Numbered from the stretch's first letter, positions 1 to 6,922 are shown. The stretch is DNA of 11,385 nt from an uncultured Pseudorhodobacter sp. (GCA_945952425.1 CAMFIX010000049.1:1-11385), one strand, 5' to 3'. Made by a program: numbers and translations. The notes: generated by a model not told the origin, from the letters alone.

Positions 1-44
1 CACACTGCATATCGTCGGCAGCGTCAGATGTGTATAAGAGACAG
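1..44. other. Nextera sequencing adapter left on the contig end (not genomic)
   Basis: Bases 12-25 match the Illumina Nextera read-1 primer tail, and bases 26-44 match the 19-base transposase mosaic end that ends in AAGAGACAG. Bases 4-11 (ACTGCATA) match a standard Nextera i5 index as I recall it (S506), and bases 1-3 fit the last bases of the P5 arm. Primer tail, mosaic end and index in the exact library order show that this is library read-through left untrimmed in the assembly. It is not a Tn5 insertion. The ntrC reading frame is intact right up to base 45 and breaks at the junction. Confidence 0.97.
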
Positions 45-949
45 GCCTTGGCCATGAAATGATCGGCCAGCAGGTTGATATCCTCGACCCTTTCGCGCAG
101 GGGCGGCACGTTGAAGCTGACGCCGCCGAGCCGGTAAAACAGGTCTTTGCGCAGACGCCCCTCCTCGACCCGGGCGGCGAGATCGGCTTGGCTGGTCGCG
201 AGGATGCGCGGCGCGTGGTCGTCGGCCACATCCAGCATCCGCACCAGGCGCGACTGGCCGTCCTCGTCGAAATCGGCGACCTCGTCGATCAGCAAAGTGC
301 CGCCGCGGGCCTTGGCGACCAGTTGGGCGATGCCGTCGACGCCCCCCAGATCGGCGGCTTGCGCGACGACGAAGGGCTGCGAGCGACGGTCACTGAAATC
401 ATGGATCGCCTTGGCGATCAGGCTTTTCCCGGTGCCCGATTCGCCGGTGATGAGCACGGGAAGGTCGGTGTTCATCACCTTGGCGACCAGCCGATACAAA
501 GCCTGCATCGCCGCCGTCCGCCCGACCAGCGGCAGGTCATCCCCCGGCTCGCGCGGCGCATTCACCACCGCCGCCGCCGCCCGCCGCTTGCTGTCCAGCG
601 CCCGGGCAGAGCGTTTCATCAGGTCGGGCAGGTCGAAAGGCTTGGGCAGGTAGTCGAAAGCCTCGGCCTCCGCCGCCTGGATCGCCGTCATGATCGTGTT
701 CTGCGCCGAGATCACGATGACCGGCAGGCCGGGGCGAATGCGGGTGATGCGCGGCAAAGCCTCCAGCCCGTTGCCGTCGGGCATGATGACGTCCGAAATC
801 ACCAGGTCGCCCTTGCCCTCTTCGACCCAGCGCATGAGCGTCATCAGGCTGGATGTCGCATGGACCTTGCAGCCCGCCCGCGTCAGCGCCTGGGTCAGGA
901 CCGTGCGGATCGTGCGATCGTCGTCGGCCACCAGAACAGTGCCATCCAT
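45..949 (-). CDS. ntrC: Nitrogen regulatory response regulator NtrC (3' end missing), GAFTGA-less Rhodobacter type
   Basis: NtrC is the DNA-binding output partner of NtrB and activates nitrogen-scavenging genes when nitrogen is scarce. 301 codons are present. Residues 1-120 are a receiver domain with acidic pocket D9-D11, phospho-acceptor D53 (ISDVIMPDG) and K103 (LPKPF). From about residue 138 an AAA+ domain follows, with Walker A GESGTGKS at 169-176, Walker B GGTLLIDE at 216-223, and the arginine-finger and sensor region RKDLFYRL...PPLRER at 267-287. The segment between Walker A and B is about 20 residues shorter than in enteric NtrC and has no GAFTGA motif. A second loop before RILATS is also shortened. 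This matches R. capsulatus NtrC, which is known to work with the housekeeping sigma-70 polymerase rather than sigma-54. The start ATG lies 3 bases after the ntrB stop, with AAGGAG inside the end of ntrB. The rest of the AAA+ domain and the C-terminal HTH lie beyond the contig edge. Confidence 0.95.
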
Positions 950-952
950 GCC

Positions 953-2014
953 TCAAATCTCCTTCTTGTCTTTCGGTGCCATCGGCAGAGAGATGCGGAA
1001 CACCGTCCGCCCCGGGGCGCTTTCCACCCCGATCAGACCGCCGTGGTCGGTGATGATCTTGCTGACGAGCGCCAGCCCCAGCCCCGTGCCGTTCTCGCGC
1101 CCCGAGACGAAGGGCTCGAAAATGTCGGCGGCGATGTCGGGGGGGATGCCAGGGCCGTCGTCGATGATTTCGACCTGCAGGGGCAGGCTCGCGCCCGAGC
1201 CGTCGCGGCGGCGCAGGCGCAAGGACAGGTCGTAAAAGGTGCGCAGGCGGATGACGCCGCGGCGGTCTTTGCTGGCCTCTGCGGCGTTCTTGATCAGGTT
1301 CAGGAAGACCTGCATCAGCTGGTCGGGGTCGGCCCAGGTGGCGGGCAGCGAGGGGTCGTAATCCTCGGCAATCAGCATGTGACTGGCATAGCCCATCTGC
1401 GCCGACCGACGCGCGCGGTCCAGCGCGTCATGGATGTTCACCGCACGGGCCTCGGGCGGACGGACATTGCCGAATTGCTCCACCTGCTCCAAGAGTTTGA
1501 CGATGCGGCGGGTTTCTTCGACGATCAGGTCGGTCAGCTCGCGATCTTCGGGTGTAAGGCCCATCGACAGAAGCTGTGCGGCACCCGAAATCCCGGCGAG
1601 CGGGTTCTTGATCTCATGCGCCAGCATTTCCGCCATGCCGATGGCCGACTTGGCGGCGGAGGAGGCATTGCGCGCCCGGCCGATCCGGTCGGCCATGACG
1701 CGGGGGCTGATCATCAAGAGAAGCTCGTCCCCGTCATGCACCGGGGCGATCTGGATCTGCGCCTGGATCGCGACGCGCTCGGCCGTCACCTGCGCCTCGT
1801 TGATGTTGACATCGGCCTGGTTCGCGCGCGCCCGTGCCAAAGACTGCGCGAGATCGACATCGACAAGCAGCCGCTCGGTCAGCCTTTGGCCGACCAGCAT
1901 CCGGGCGGAGGTGTTCAGGAAGGTCTCCGCGGCGGAATTGGCCTCCAGGATGCGGTCGTCGGGGCCGATCAGCAGGGCCGGCATGGGAAGAGAGGCGAAG
2001 ATGCGGTCGCTCAT
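953..2014 (-). CDS. ntrB: Nitrogen regulation sensor histidine kinase/phosphatase NtrB
   Basis: This is a cytosolic kinase, and phosphatase when bound by PII, that sets the phosphorylation state of NtrC. The protein has 353 residues and no membrane segment. Residues 1-110 are a PAS-like sensor domain (ILEANSAAETFL). The H-box MLAHEIKNPLAG carries the phospho-accepting H133. The N-box LNLIKNAAEA is at 238-247, the G1 box DDGPGIP at 285-291, and the G2 box GTGLGLAL at 309-316, so the dimerisation and ATP-binding domains are complete. Length and domain order are normal for the family. The start ATG shares ATGA with the stop of the upstream nifR3 gene, which implies translational coupling. The stop lies 3 bases before ntrC, so sensor and regulator are made from one mRNA. 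Confidence 0.96.
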   Translation of the reverse strand: MSDRIFASLPMPALLIGPDDRILEANSAAETFLNTSARMLVGQRLTERLLVDVDLAQSLARARANQADVNINEAQVTAERVAIQAQIQIAPVHDGDELLLMISPRVMADRIGRARNASSAAKSAIGMAEMLAHEIKNPLAGISGAAQLLSMGLTPEDRELTDLIVEETRRIVKLLEQVEQFGNVRPPEARAVNIHDALDRARRSAQMGYASHMLIAEDYDPSLPATWADPDQLMQVFLNLIKNAAEASKDRRGVIRLRTFYDLSLRLRRRDGSGASLPLQVEIIDDGPGIPPDIAADIFEPFVSGRENGTGLGLALVSKIITDHGGLIGVESAPGRTVFRISLPMAPKDKKEI

Positions 2015-2970
2015 GCGGCACCTGCGAAGATTGTGCCTAGGCGGCGGAGCACCCGGGCGGGGTCGGTGAGGGTCAGGATCTCGTCGCGGTGGCCCCCAAG
2101 GCCCGCCTCGTCGAGATACCAGCCGAGGTGCTTGCGGGCGCAGCGCAGGCCAAGCTCGCGGCCGTAGAACGCCAGCATGGCCTCGTAATGCTGCGCCACC
2201 AGATCGCCCCGGGCGGCGCCTTCGGGGATGCGGGGGGCGGGGGCGCCATGCAGGTTGGCGGCGATCTCGGCAAGCCGCCAGGGCGCCCCTTGCGCACCAC
2301 GGCCGATCATGACGCCATCGGCGCCGGACAGCTGCAACGCCTCGGCGGCGCGGGGCGCATCGGTGATGTCGCCGTTGGCGATGACCGGCACGGCGACCGC
2401 CTGTTTGACCTTTGCGATCTTGGCCCAATCGGCCTGGCCCTTGTAAAACTGGCAGCGCGTGCGGCCGTGGATCGTGATCATCCGCACGCCCGCCTGTTCG
2501 GCCCGCACCGCGAGCTGATCGGCGTTCAGCGTAAAGTCGTCCCAGCCGAGCCGCGTCTTCAGCGTGACCGGCACCGACACCGCCCCCACCACCGCCTCGA
2601 TGATCGCCATGGCCTGGGAGAGGTCTTTCAGAAGCGCCGAGCCGCAGGCCCCCGTCGTCACCCTTTTGGCGGGGCAGCCCATGTTGATGTCGATGATCTG
2701 CGCGCCGTTTGCCTCGACCATGCGGGCGGCTTCGGCCATCCAACGCGGCTCGCGCCCGATCAGCTGGATGGCGGCGGGCCCGCCATCGCCCATCTCGGCC
2801 CGGGCCTTCATCTCGGGGTGATCGCGCATGACCTCTTCGCTCGCCACCATTTCGCTGACGACAAGCCCCGCGCCGAAGCCCGCCACCACCCGCCGGAAGG
2901 GCAGATCGGTGATCCCCGCCATGGGGGCGAGGAGGACGGGGGTGGCGATGGAGATGCTGGCGATCTGCAC
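2011..2970 (-). CDS. nifR3: tRNA-dihydrouridine synthase NifR3 (DusB type)
   Basis: This FMN-dependent enzyme reduces specific uridines in tRNA to dihydrouridine, using NADPH. The protein has 319 residues and the full length of the family. It shows LLAPMAGITDLPFR at 13-26 (FMN-binding start of the TIM barrel), NMGCPAKRV with catalytic C99, the FMN or substrate lysine K138 in TLKTRLGW, IHGRTR at 167-172, ANGDI at 199-203 and the phosphate-binding MIGRGA at 221-226. The start is GTG. It is favoured because the conserved N-terminal strand (ISIATPVLLAPMAG) needs it, there is no earlier in-frame ATG near a ribosome site, and AAAGG lies about 10 bases upstream. It is first in the nifR3-ntrB-ntrC operon, an arrangement known from R. 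capsulatus. No nitrogen-specific role follows from the protein itself. Calling it DusB rather than another Dus class rests on operon context and overall similarity. Confidence 0.94.
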   Translation of the reverse strand: MQIASISIATPVLLAPMAGITDLPFRRVVAGFGAGLVVSEMVASEEVMRDHPEMKARAEMGDGGPAAIQLIGREPRWMAEAARMVEANGAQIIDINMGCPAKRVTTGACGSALLKDLSQAMAIIEAVVGAVSVPVTLKTRLGWDDFTLNADQLAVRAEQAGVRMITIHGRTRCQFYKGQADWAKIAKVKQAVAVPVIANGDITDAPRAAEALQLSGADGVMIGRGAQGAPWRLAEIAANLHGAPAPRIPEGAARGDLVAQHYEAMLAFYGRELGLRCARKHLGWYLDEAGLGGHRDEILTLTDPARVLRRLGTIFAGAA

Positions 2971-3069
2971 GGGGGTTCGACCTTTGGTTCAGGGCAATCT
3001 GGGGCTTGGACAGGGGGGAGGCAAGGAAAGCGGGCGAATTCCTGCCTTATTATCGGGCAATGCCTAAAT

Positions 3070-3098
3070 ATTATGCGACAATCCGGCGCAAGCGGCAA
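3070..3098 (-). promoter_or_regulatory. Candidate sigma-70 promoter for nifR3-ntrB-ntrC
   Basis: On the minus strand TTGCCG (3098-3093) is followed, after exactly 17 bases, by CATAAT (3075-3070), which matches 5 of 6 bases of the -10 consensus. It sits in the only AT-rich patch of the divergent region. The predicted start near 3063 leaves a leader of about 90 bases before the GTG of nifR3. A housekeeping promoter here would agree with reports that this operon in R. capsulatus is not nitrogen-controlled. The assignment is by eye only. Confidence 0.45.
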
Positions 3099-3160
3099 AT
3101 TCGGGCCGTTCCGGGTTGCTGCGGGGGAATTGCGACGCGGGCATGTCGGAAACGCGGGGC

Positions 3161-3237
3161 CTGCCGACTGGACCCATGGACGGCACGGCCCGCACGCCGC
3201 TCTGCCGACTGTGGGGGGCGGCGGGCCCTGCCGACTG
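3161..3237. repeat. Three exact copies of CTGCCGACTG in the divergent control region
   Basis: The 10-mer CTGCCGACTG occurs at 3161-3170, 3202-3211 and 3228-3237. The flanks of the first and third copies are also alike (GCGGGSC before, SACCCRT after), which suggests a unit of about 24 bases. The copies lie between the candidate nifR3 promoter and the ispDF promoter, so a bound regulator could affect either side. No known regulator with this site comes to mind. Confidence 0.6.
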
Positions 3238-3288
3238 CACCCGTCCGCGCCGGCCAGCCCGCCAAGGACCACGCCCGCGCGGCGCCTT

Positions 3289-3317
3289 TTGACCCCGCCG
3301 CCGCCAGCCGCTATGCA
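3289..3317 (+). promoter_or_regulatory. Candidate promoter giving a leaderless ispDF mRNA
   Basis: TTGACC (3289-3294), a 17-base spacer and TATGCA (3312-3317) place the expected transcription start on the A of the ispDF ATG at 3324. The only purine-rich stretch before the ATG (AGGGG, 3317-3320) is 3 bases away, too close for a normal ribosome site, which supports a leaderless start. The same geometry recurs before the gene at 9736. Confidence 0.55.
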
Positions 3318-3323
3318 GGGGAC

Positions 3324-4487
3324 ATGACGCAAGCCCCGATCCCCTCCGCCCTTCTGCCCACCGCCCTTCCGCCCACCGCTGCTATCATTGTCGCCGCCGG
3401 GCGCGGCACCCGGGCCGGGGGCACGCTGCCGAAGCAATGGCAGGAGATCGGCGGCGCCCCCATCGTCGCCCATGCTTTGCGCGCCTTTGCCGGGCTTTAC
3501 CGCGTGCTGGTGATCCATCCCGACGACCGGGCGCGGGCCGAGGCCTTGGGGGCCGAGCTGGTCGTTGCGGGCGGGGCCACGCGCCAGGCCTCGGTCCGCG
3601 CGGCATTGGAGGCGCTGGAGGGGCGGGGCATCGCGCAGGTGCTGATCCATGACGGCGCGCGGCCCCTGGTCGGGCCCGCGCTGATCGCCCGGGTTCTGAC
3701 CGCCCTGGAGACCCATGACGGCGCGGCCCCGGCCCTGGCGGTGACCGATGCGCTTTGGACCGGGGCGGGCGCGCTGGTGACGGGCACGCGCGACCGCACG
3801 GGGCTTTACCGGGCGCAGACGCCGCAGGGGTTCCGCTTCGATGCGATCCTGGCCGCGCACCGCGTCCATCCCGGTGGGGCGGCCGACGATGTCGAGGTCG
3901 CCCGTGCCATGGGGCTTGACGTGCGGCTGGTCGAGGGGGAGGAAGCGAACCTGAAAGTGACCTGGGAGGCGGATTTCGCCCGGGCGCGGCAGCTGATGGG
4001 GGCGGGGATGGATGTGCGGATGGGCAATGGCTATGACGTCCATGCCTTTTGCGAGGGCGACGGGGTTTGGCTCTGCGGGGTGAAAGTGCCGCATGGGCGC
4101 GGGCTTCTGGGCCATTCCGATGCCGATGTGGCGATGCATGCCCTGACCGATGCGATCTATGGCGCGCTGGCCGAGGGCGATATCGGGCGGCATTTCCCGC
4201 CGTCGGACCCGCAGTGGAAGGGGGCGGCCTCGGAGATCTTCCTGGCCCATGCGATCGGGCTCGCCCGCGGGCGGGGCTATGCCCTGGCCAATTGCGATGT
4301 CACCATCGTCTGCGAGCGGCCGAAGATCGGCCCGCATGCCGGGGCGATGCAGGCGCGGCTGGCGGCGATCCTGGGGGTGGAGGCCGGGCGGATCAGTGTC
4401 AAGGCCACGACCTCGGAGCGGCTGGGCTTCACCGGCCGCGAAGAGGGGATCGCCAGTATCGCGACGGCCGTCCTGACCAAGTCCTGA
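3324..4487 (+). CDS. ispDF: Bifunctional IspD/IspF enzyme of the MEP isoprenoid pathway
   Basis: This is one 387-residue polypeptide with two domains. Residues about 18-228 are IspD, which joins MEP to CTP to form CDP-methylerythritol. It shows the CTP-binding loop VAAGRGTRAGGTLPKQW (23-39), IHDGARP (108-114), RAQTPQGF (163-170) and LKVTWEAD (210-217). Residues about 229-387 are IspF, which cyclises CDP-ME 2-phosphate to MEcPP. It shows GNGYDVHAF with metal ligands D238 and H240, GHSDADVAMHALTDAI with ligand H272, GDIGRHFPPSDP (285-296) and ATTSERLGFTGREEG (361-375). IspE, the kinase for the step between, is not encoded here. IspDF fusions are known in many alphaproteobacteria. The open frame reaches further upstream, but IspD homology begins near residue 18, and this ATG fits the promoter. 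pgpA follows after 18 bases. Confidence 0.97.
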   Translation: MTQAPIPSALLPTALPPTAAIIVAAGRGTRAGGTLPKQWQEIGGAPIVAHALRAFAGLYRVLVIHPDDRARAEALGAELVVAGGATRQASVRAALEALEGRGIAQVLIHDGARPLVGPALIARVLTALETHDGAAPALAVTDALWTGAGALVTGTRDRTGLYRAQTPQGFRFDAILAAHRVHPGGAADDVEVARAMGLDVRLVEGEEANLKVTWEADFARARQLMGAGMDVRMGNGYDVHAFCEGDGVWLCGVKVPHGRGLLGHSDADVAMHALTDAIYGALAEGDIGRHFPPSDPQWKGAASEIFLAHAIGLARGRGYALANCDVTIVCERPKIGPHAGAMQARLAAILGVEAGRISVKATTSERLGFTGREEGIASIATAVLTKS

Positions 4488-4505
4488 GCCGCGAAAGGAA
4501 GCCCG

Positions 4506-5015
4506 ATGTCCGGCCTGATCTCGACTGTCTTCGGCCTCGGCCGCCTGCGCCCTGCCCCCGGCACCTGGGCGAGCCTGGTGGCGCTGATCCTGGGGATGGG
4601 GCTCTTTCACCTGTCGTTCTGGGCGCTTTTCGGCGCGACGCTGGCGGCGACGGCGCTGGGGCTCTGGGCCTGCCGCGCCAGCCTGGCGCCGGGGCAAGAC
4701 CCGTCCGAAGTCGTGATCGACGAGGTGGCGGGGCAATGGCTGGCCCTGCTTTTCCCGGCCGCGGGCTTCACCTTTTCGGCCAATGGCGCGGCTTTTCTTG
4801 CCGCCCATGGCTGGATGCCCTGGCCGGCCTGGGTCTTTCCCTTCGCGCTCTTCCGGCTGTTCGACATCCGCAAACCCTGGCTGGTCGGGCGGGCCGATGC
4901 CAAGGGCACGCCCGCCAGCGTCATGGAGGACGACCTCTGGGCGGGCCTTTTCGCGGGCATCGCGACCGTCGTTCTGGCCGCGCTCTATCACATCCCGCTG
5001 GTGTTGCTGAAATGA
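4506..5015 (+). CDS. pgpA: Phosphatidylglycerophosphatase A
   Basis: PgpA removes the terminal phosphate from phosphatidylglycerophosphate at the inner membrane, the last step to phosphatidylglycerol. The protein has 169 residues, the usual length. It shows the N-terminal GLGRLRPAPGTWASL (10-24), the acidic motif VIDEVAGQW at 70-78, FRLFDIRKPW at 116-125, and EDDLWAGLFAG at 141-151, a second acidic motif. Hydrophobic stretches at about 22-55, 78-90, 103-118 and 146-168 fit a small membrane protein. A ribosome site (GAAAGGA) precedes the ATG. It lies 18 bases after ispDF, and its stop overlaps the start of pncC (ATGA), so the three are likely one operon. Confidence 0.95.
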   Translation: MSGLISTVFGLGRLRPAPGTWASLVALILGMGLFHLSFWALFGATLAATALGLWACRASLAPGQDPSEVVIDEVAGQWLALLFPAAGFTFSANGAAFLAAHGWMPWPAWVFPFALFRLFDIRKPWLVGRADAKGTPASVMEDDLWAGLFAGIATVVLAALYHIPLVLLK

Positions 5016-5476
5016 GCCCGACCGATATCCTGGCTGCCGCCCGCGCGCGCGGCCTGCGCATCGCCACGGCAGAAAGCTGCACCGGGGGGATGGTCTCGGC
5101 CGCGCTGACCGATATCGCGGGGTCGTCCGATGTGTTCGACCGCGGCTTCGTCACCTATTCCAACGCGGCCAAGATACAGATGCTGGGGGTGGCCGAGGCG
5201 ACCTTGGCCGCCCATGGCGCGGTCAGCGAAGAGGTCGCGGCCGAGATGGCTTCGGGTGCGCTGTCCCAGTCGCAGGCGGGGCTTTCCGTCTCGATCACCG
5301 GCATCGCGGGCCCCGGCGGGTCGGAGTTCAAGCCCGAGGGGCGGGTGTGCTTCGGGCTGGCGAGCGCGGCCGGCATCCGGACCGAGACGGTGGAGTTCGG
5401 CGCGCTCGGCCGGGCGCGGGTGCGCGAGGCGGCGCGCGACCACGCGCTGGCGCTGCTGGCGAAAGCGCTGTCCTAG
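5012..5476 (+). CDS. pncC: Nicotinamide-nucleotide amidase (CinA C-terminal domain protein)
   Basis: PncC hydrolyses nicotinamide mononucleotide to nicotinic acid mononucleotide plus ammonia in NAD salvage. The 154-residue protein is the stand-alone CinA C-terminal domain, without the N-terminal MoCF-like half of full CinA. Visible family motifs are IATAESCTGGMVSAALTD (17-34, likely active-site S22), FVTYSNAAKIQMLGV (46-60), VSEEVAAEMA (71-80), and SITGIAGPGGS...KPEGRVCFGLA (94-117). The start ATG overlaps the pgpA stop by 4 bases, which indicates translational coupling. Old annotations would call it a competence/damage-inducible protein. The deamidase function is the one established for this family, and no competence role is implied here. 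Confidence 0.93.
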   Translation: MSPTDILAAARARGLRIATAESCTGGMVSAALTDIAGSSDVFDRGFVTYSNAAKIQMLGVAEATLAAHGAVSEEVAAEMASGALSQSQAGLSVSITGIAGPGGSEFKPEGRVCFGLASAAGIRTETVEFGALGRARVREAARDHALALLAKALS

Positions 5477-5489
5477 GCCGCGGAGAGGT

Positions 5490-5518
5490 CCGGAGAGGGG
5501 CCTGTGGCCTCTCTCCGG
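5490..5518 (+). terminator. Strong hairpin after pncC, likely terminator
   Basis: Arms 5490-5502 and 5506-5518 pair over 13 positions (12 Watson-Crick and one G-U) around a TGT loop. It begins 14 bases after the pncC stop. No U-run follows, as is common in high-GC genomes, so it may act as a terminator or as an mRNA 3'-end stabiliser. Confidence 0.65.
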
Positions 5519-5528
5519 TCGGGGGTGT

Positions 5529-5548
5529 CAGGGGGGCGAGCCCCCCTG
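5529..5548. terminator. Second hairpin, G-run/C-run stem, bidirectional in form
   Basis: The arms CAGGGGGG (5529-5536) and CCCCCCTG (5541-5548) pair perfectly over 8 bases around the loop CGAG. It lies 10 bases after the first hairpin and again has no U-run. Together the two stems insulate the ispDF operon from the ammonium transporter. The sequence could also be one copy of a dispersed intergenic repeat. Confidence 0.5.
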
Positions 5549-5733
5549 TTCCGCCCGGCCCGAAGAGAAACCCCCTTCCACAAACAGCCCGTAAAAAGTC
5601 AGCCACCGCATTCCAAAGCCCAAATTACAGGCACTCCGCAAACCGCCCATATTTTCACCCCGATTCGCAGCACAAGCCCATTTCCAAGGCGCCCCGAACC
5701 CGCCACAGCGCGGCCACGACCCGGAGGAGCCCC
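5549..5733 (+). promoter_or_regulatory. Leader and probable promoter region of the ammonium transporter
   Basis: This stretch has a much higher A+T content than its surroundings (about 5565-5700) and must hold the transporter promoter. The best core I see is TTACAG (5625-5630), 17 bases, then CATATT (5648-5653), which has a fair -10 and a poor -35. No sigma-54 -24/-12 element is visible, consistent with an NtrC that does not use sigma-54. I cannot identify an NtrC site. GGAGGAG at 5723-5729 is the ribosome site for the ATG at 5734. Confidence 0.35.
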
Positions 5734-6915
5734 ATGCCCATCAATCCCGCCGACACCGCCTTTGTCCTGATCGCCACCGCGCTCGTGCTCTTCATGACGC
5801 TGCCCGGGCTTGCCATGTTTTACGGCGGTCTGGTGCGCGCGCGGAACGTGCTGTCGGTCTTCACCCAGACCTTCGCCATCGCGGCCTTGATGTCGGTCCT
5901 TTGGCTCGCACTCGGCTATACGCTGGCCTTCACGCCGGGCGGCTGGATCGGCGGCCTCTCCCGCGCCTTCTTGCTTGGCGTCACGCCCGAGACCGCCCGG
6001 GGCAACCTGCCGGAAATCCTGTTCTTCGCCTATCAGATGACCTTTGCCGTCATCACCCCGGCGCTGATCCTGGGCGCCTGGGTCGAGCGCGCGGGCTTCG
6101 GCTTTACGCTGGCCTTCACCGCGGCCTGGATGCTGGGGGTCTATGTGCCGGTGGCGCATTGGATCTGGGGCGGGGGGATGCTGGCGGATGGCGGGATCTT
6201 TGGCGCCATCGGCGTGCATGATTTCGCGGGCGGGATCGTGGTGCATGAAACGGCAGGCCTTGCCGCGCTGATCGTGGCGGCGGCGCTCGGCCCGCGCAGG
6301 AACCGCACCACGCCGCCGCACAGCCCCGGCATGGTGATGATCGGGGCGGGGATGCTGTGGGTCGGCTGGTTCGGCTTCAACGGCGGCTCGGCGCTGGCCG
6401 CCAATGGCCAGGCGGCGATGGCGATCGCGGTCACCCATCTGTCGGCGGCGGCGGCGACGCTCAGCTGGGCGCTGTGGGAGCGGATCAAGTTCGGCCGCGT
6501 CTCGACGATCGGGGTGGTGACGGGCACGGTGGCGGGTCTGGCCTCGATCACCCCGGCCTCGGGCTATGTGACGCCCTGGGAGGCGCTGGTGATCGGCGCC
6601 ATCGCGGGGGTGCTGTGCCAGGAGGCGGTGGTGCTGGTCAAGCACCGGGCCAGGATCGACGACACGCTGGATGTCTTCGGGGTGCATGGCGTGGGCGGGA
6701 TTTTCGGCACGGTGATGGTGGCGGTCTTCGGCGGGGGGAGTTTCGTGGCCCAGCTTGGCGGGCTCGTCGTCGTGGGGCTCTGGACGGCGGGGGTGACCTG
6801 GGGGTTGGTAAAGCTGTGCGCCATGGTCACCGCGCTGCGGGTGGATGCCGAGACCGAAGTCAACGGGCTGGACCTGTCGGTGCATGGAGAGCGGGCCTAT
6901 GAGATTCACTCGTAA
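5734..6915 (+). CDS. amt: Ammonium transporter (Amt/MEP/Rh family)
   Basis: This integral membrane channel takes up ammonium in nitrogen-poor conditions. It has 393 residues with about 11 membrane helices. The protein starts directly in helix 1 (NPADTAFVLIATALVLFMTLPGLAMFY) without the cleaved signal peptide found in E. coli AmtB. Key residues are present: the HWIWGGG periplasmic gate region at 142-148, D163 and the first pore histidine H171 in DFAGGIVVHE, F215 and S219 in WFGFNGGSA, the twin histidine H318 in DVFGVHGVGGIFG, and the C-terminal tail GLDLSVHGERAYEI, which in this family contacts PII. No glnK/PII gene is adjacent. The gene appears monocistronic, flanked by hairpins upstream and a convergent gene downstream. 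R. capsulatus has a second, monocistronic transporter called AmtY, and this may be its counterpart, but I cannot tell paralogues apart here. Confidence 0.95.
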   Translation: MPINPADTAFVLIATALVLFMTLPGLAMFYGGLVRARNVLSVFTQTFAIAALMSVLWLALGYTLAFTPGGWIGGLSRAFLLGVTPETARGNLPEILFFAYQMTFAVITPALILGAWVERAGFGFTLAFTAAWMLGVYVPVAHWIWGGGMLADGGIFGAIGVHDFAGGIVVHETAGLAALIVAAALGPRRNRTTPPHSPGMVMIGAGMLWVGWFGFNGGSALAANGQAAMAIAVTHLSAAAATLSWALWERIKFGRVSTIGVVTGTVAGLASITPASGYVTPWEALVIGAIAGVLCQEAVVLVKHRARIDDTLDVFGVHGVGGIFGTVMVAVFGGGSFVAQLGGLVVVGLWTAGVTWGLVKLCAMVTALRVDAETEVNGLDLSVHGERAYEIHS

Positions 6916-6922
6916 CCGCGCC

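Noticed and set aside
26..44. A Tn5 mosaic end, possibly a transposon insertion in ntrC
   Set aside because: It is preceded by the synthetic primer tail and an index in library order. No transposon genes or target duplication are present.
59..2167. A 702-codon open frame on the plus strand
   Set aside because: It is antisense to ntrC and ntrB, which are clear, motif-complete genes.
3071..3265. A 64-codon minus-strand frame in the non-coding gap
   Set aside because: It is arginine-rich, has no ribosome site, overlaps the candidate nifR3 promoter and the 10-mer cluster, and has typical spurious high-GC composition.
3006..3323. A 106-codon N-terminal extension of IspDF
   Set aside because: The frame is open, but the extension is basic and cysteine-rich with no family match, and it would cross both repeats and promoters. 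IspD homology begins after the ATG at 3324.
2808..4991. A 727-codon open frame on the minus strand
   Set aside because: It runs antisense through nifR3's upstream region, ispDF and pgpA, is rich in R, G and P, and has no recognisable domain. It is a by-product of high GC.
5549..5733. A sigma-54 promoter for the ammonium transporter
   Set aside because: No GG-N10-GC element at -24/-12 spacing with the flanking consensus could be found. AGGCAC near 5629 is not followed by a TTGC element at the right distance.
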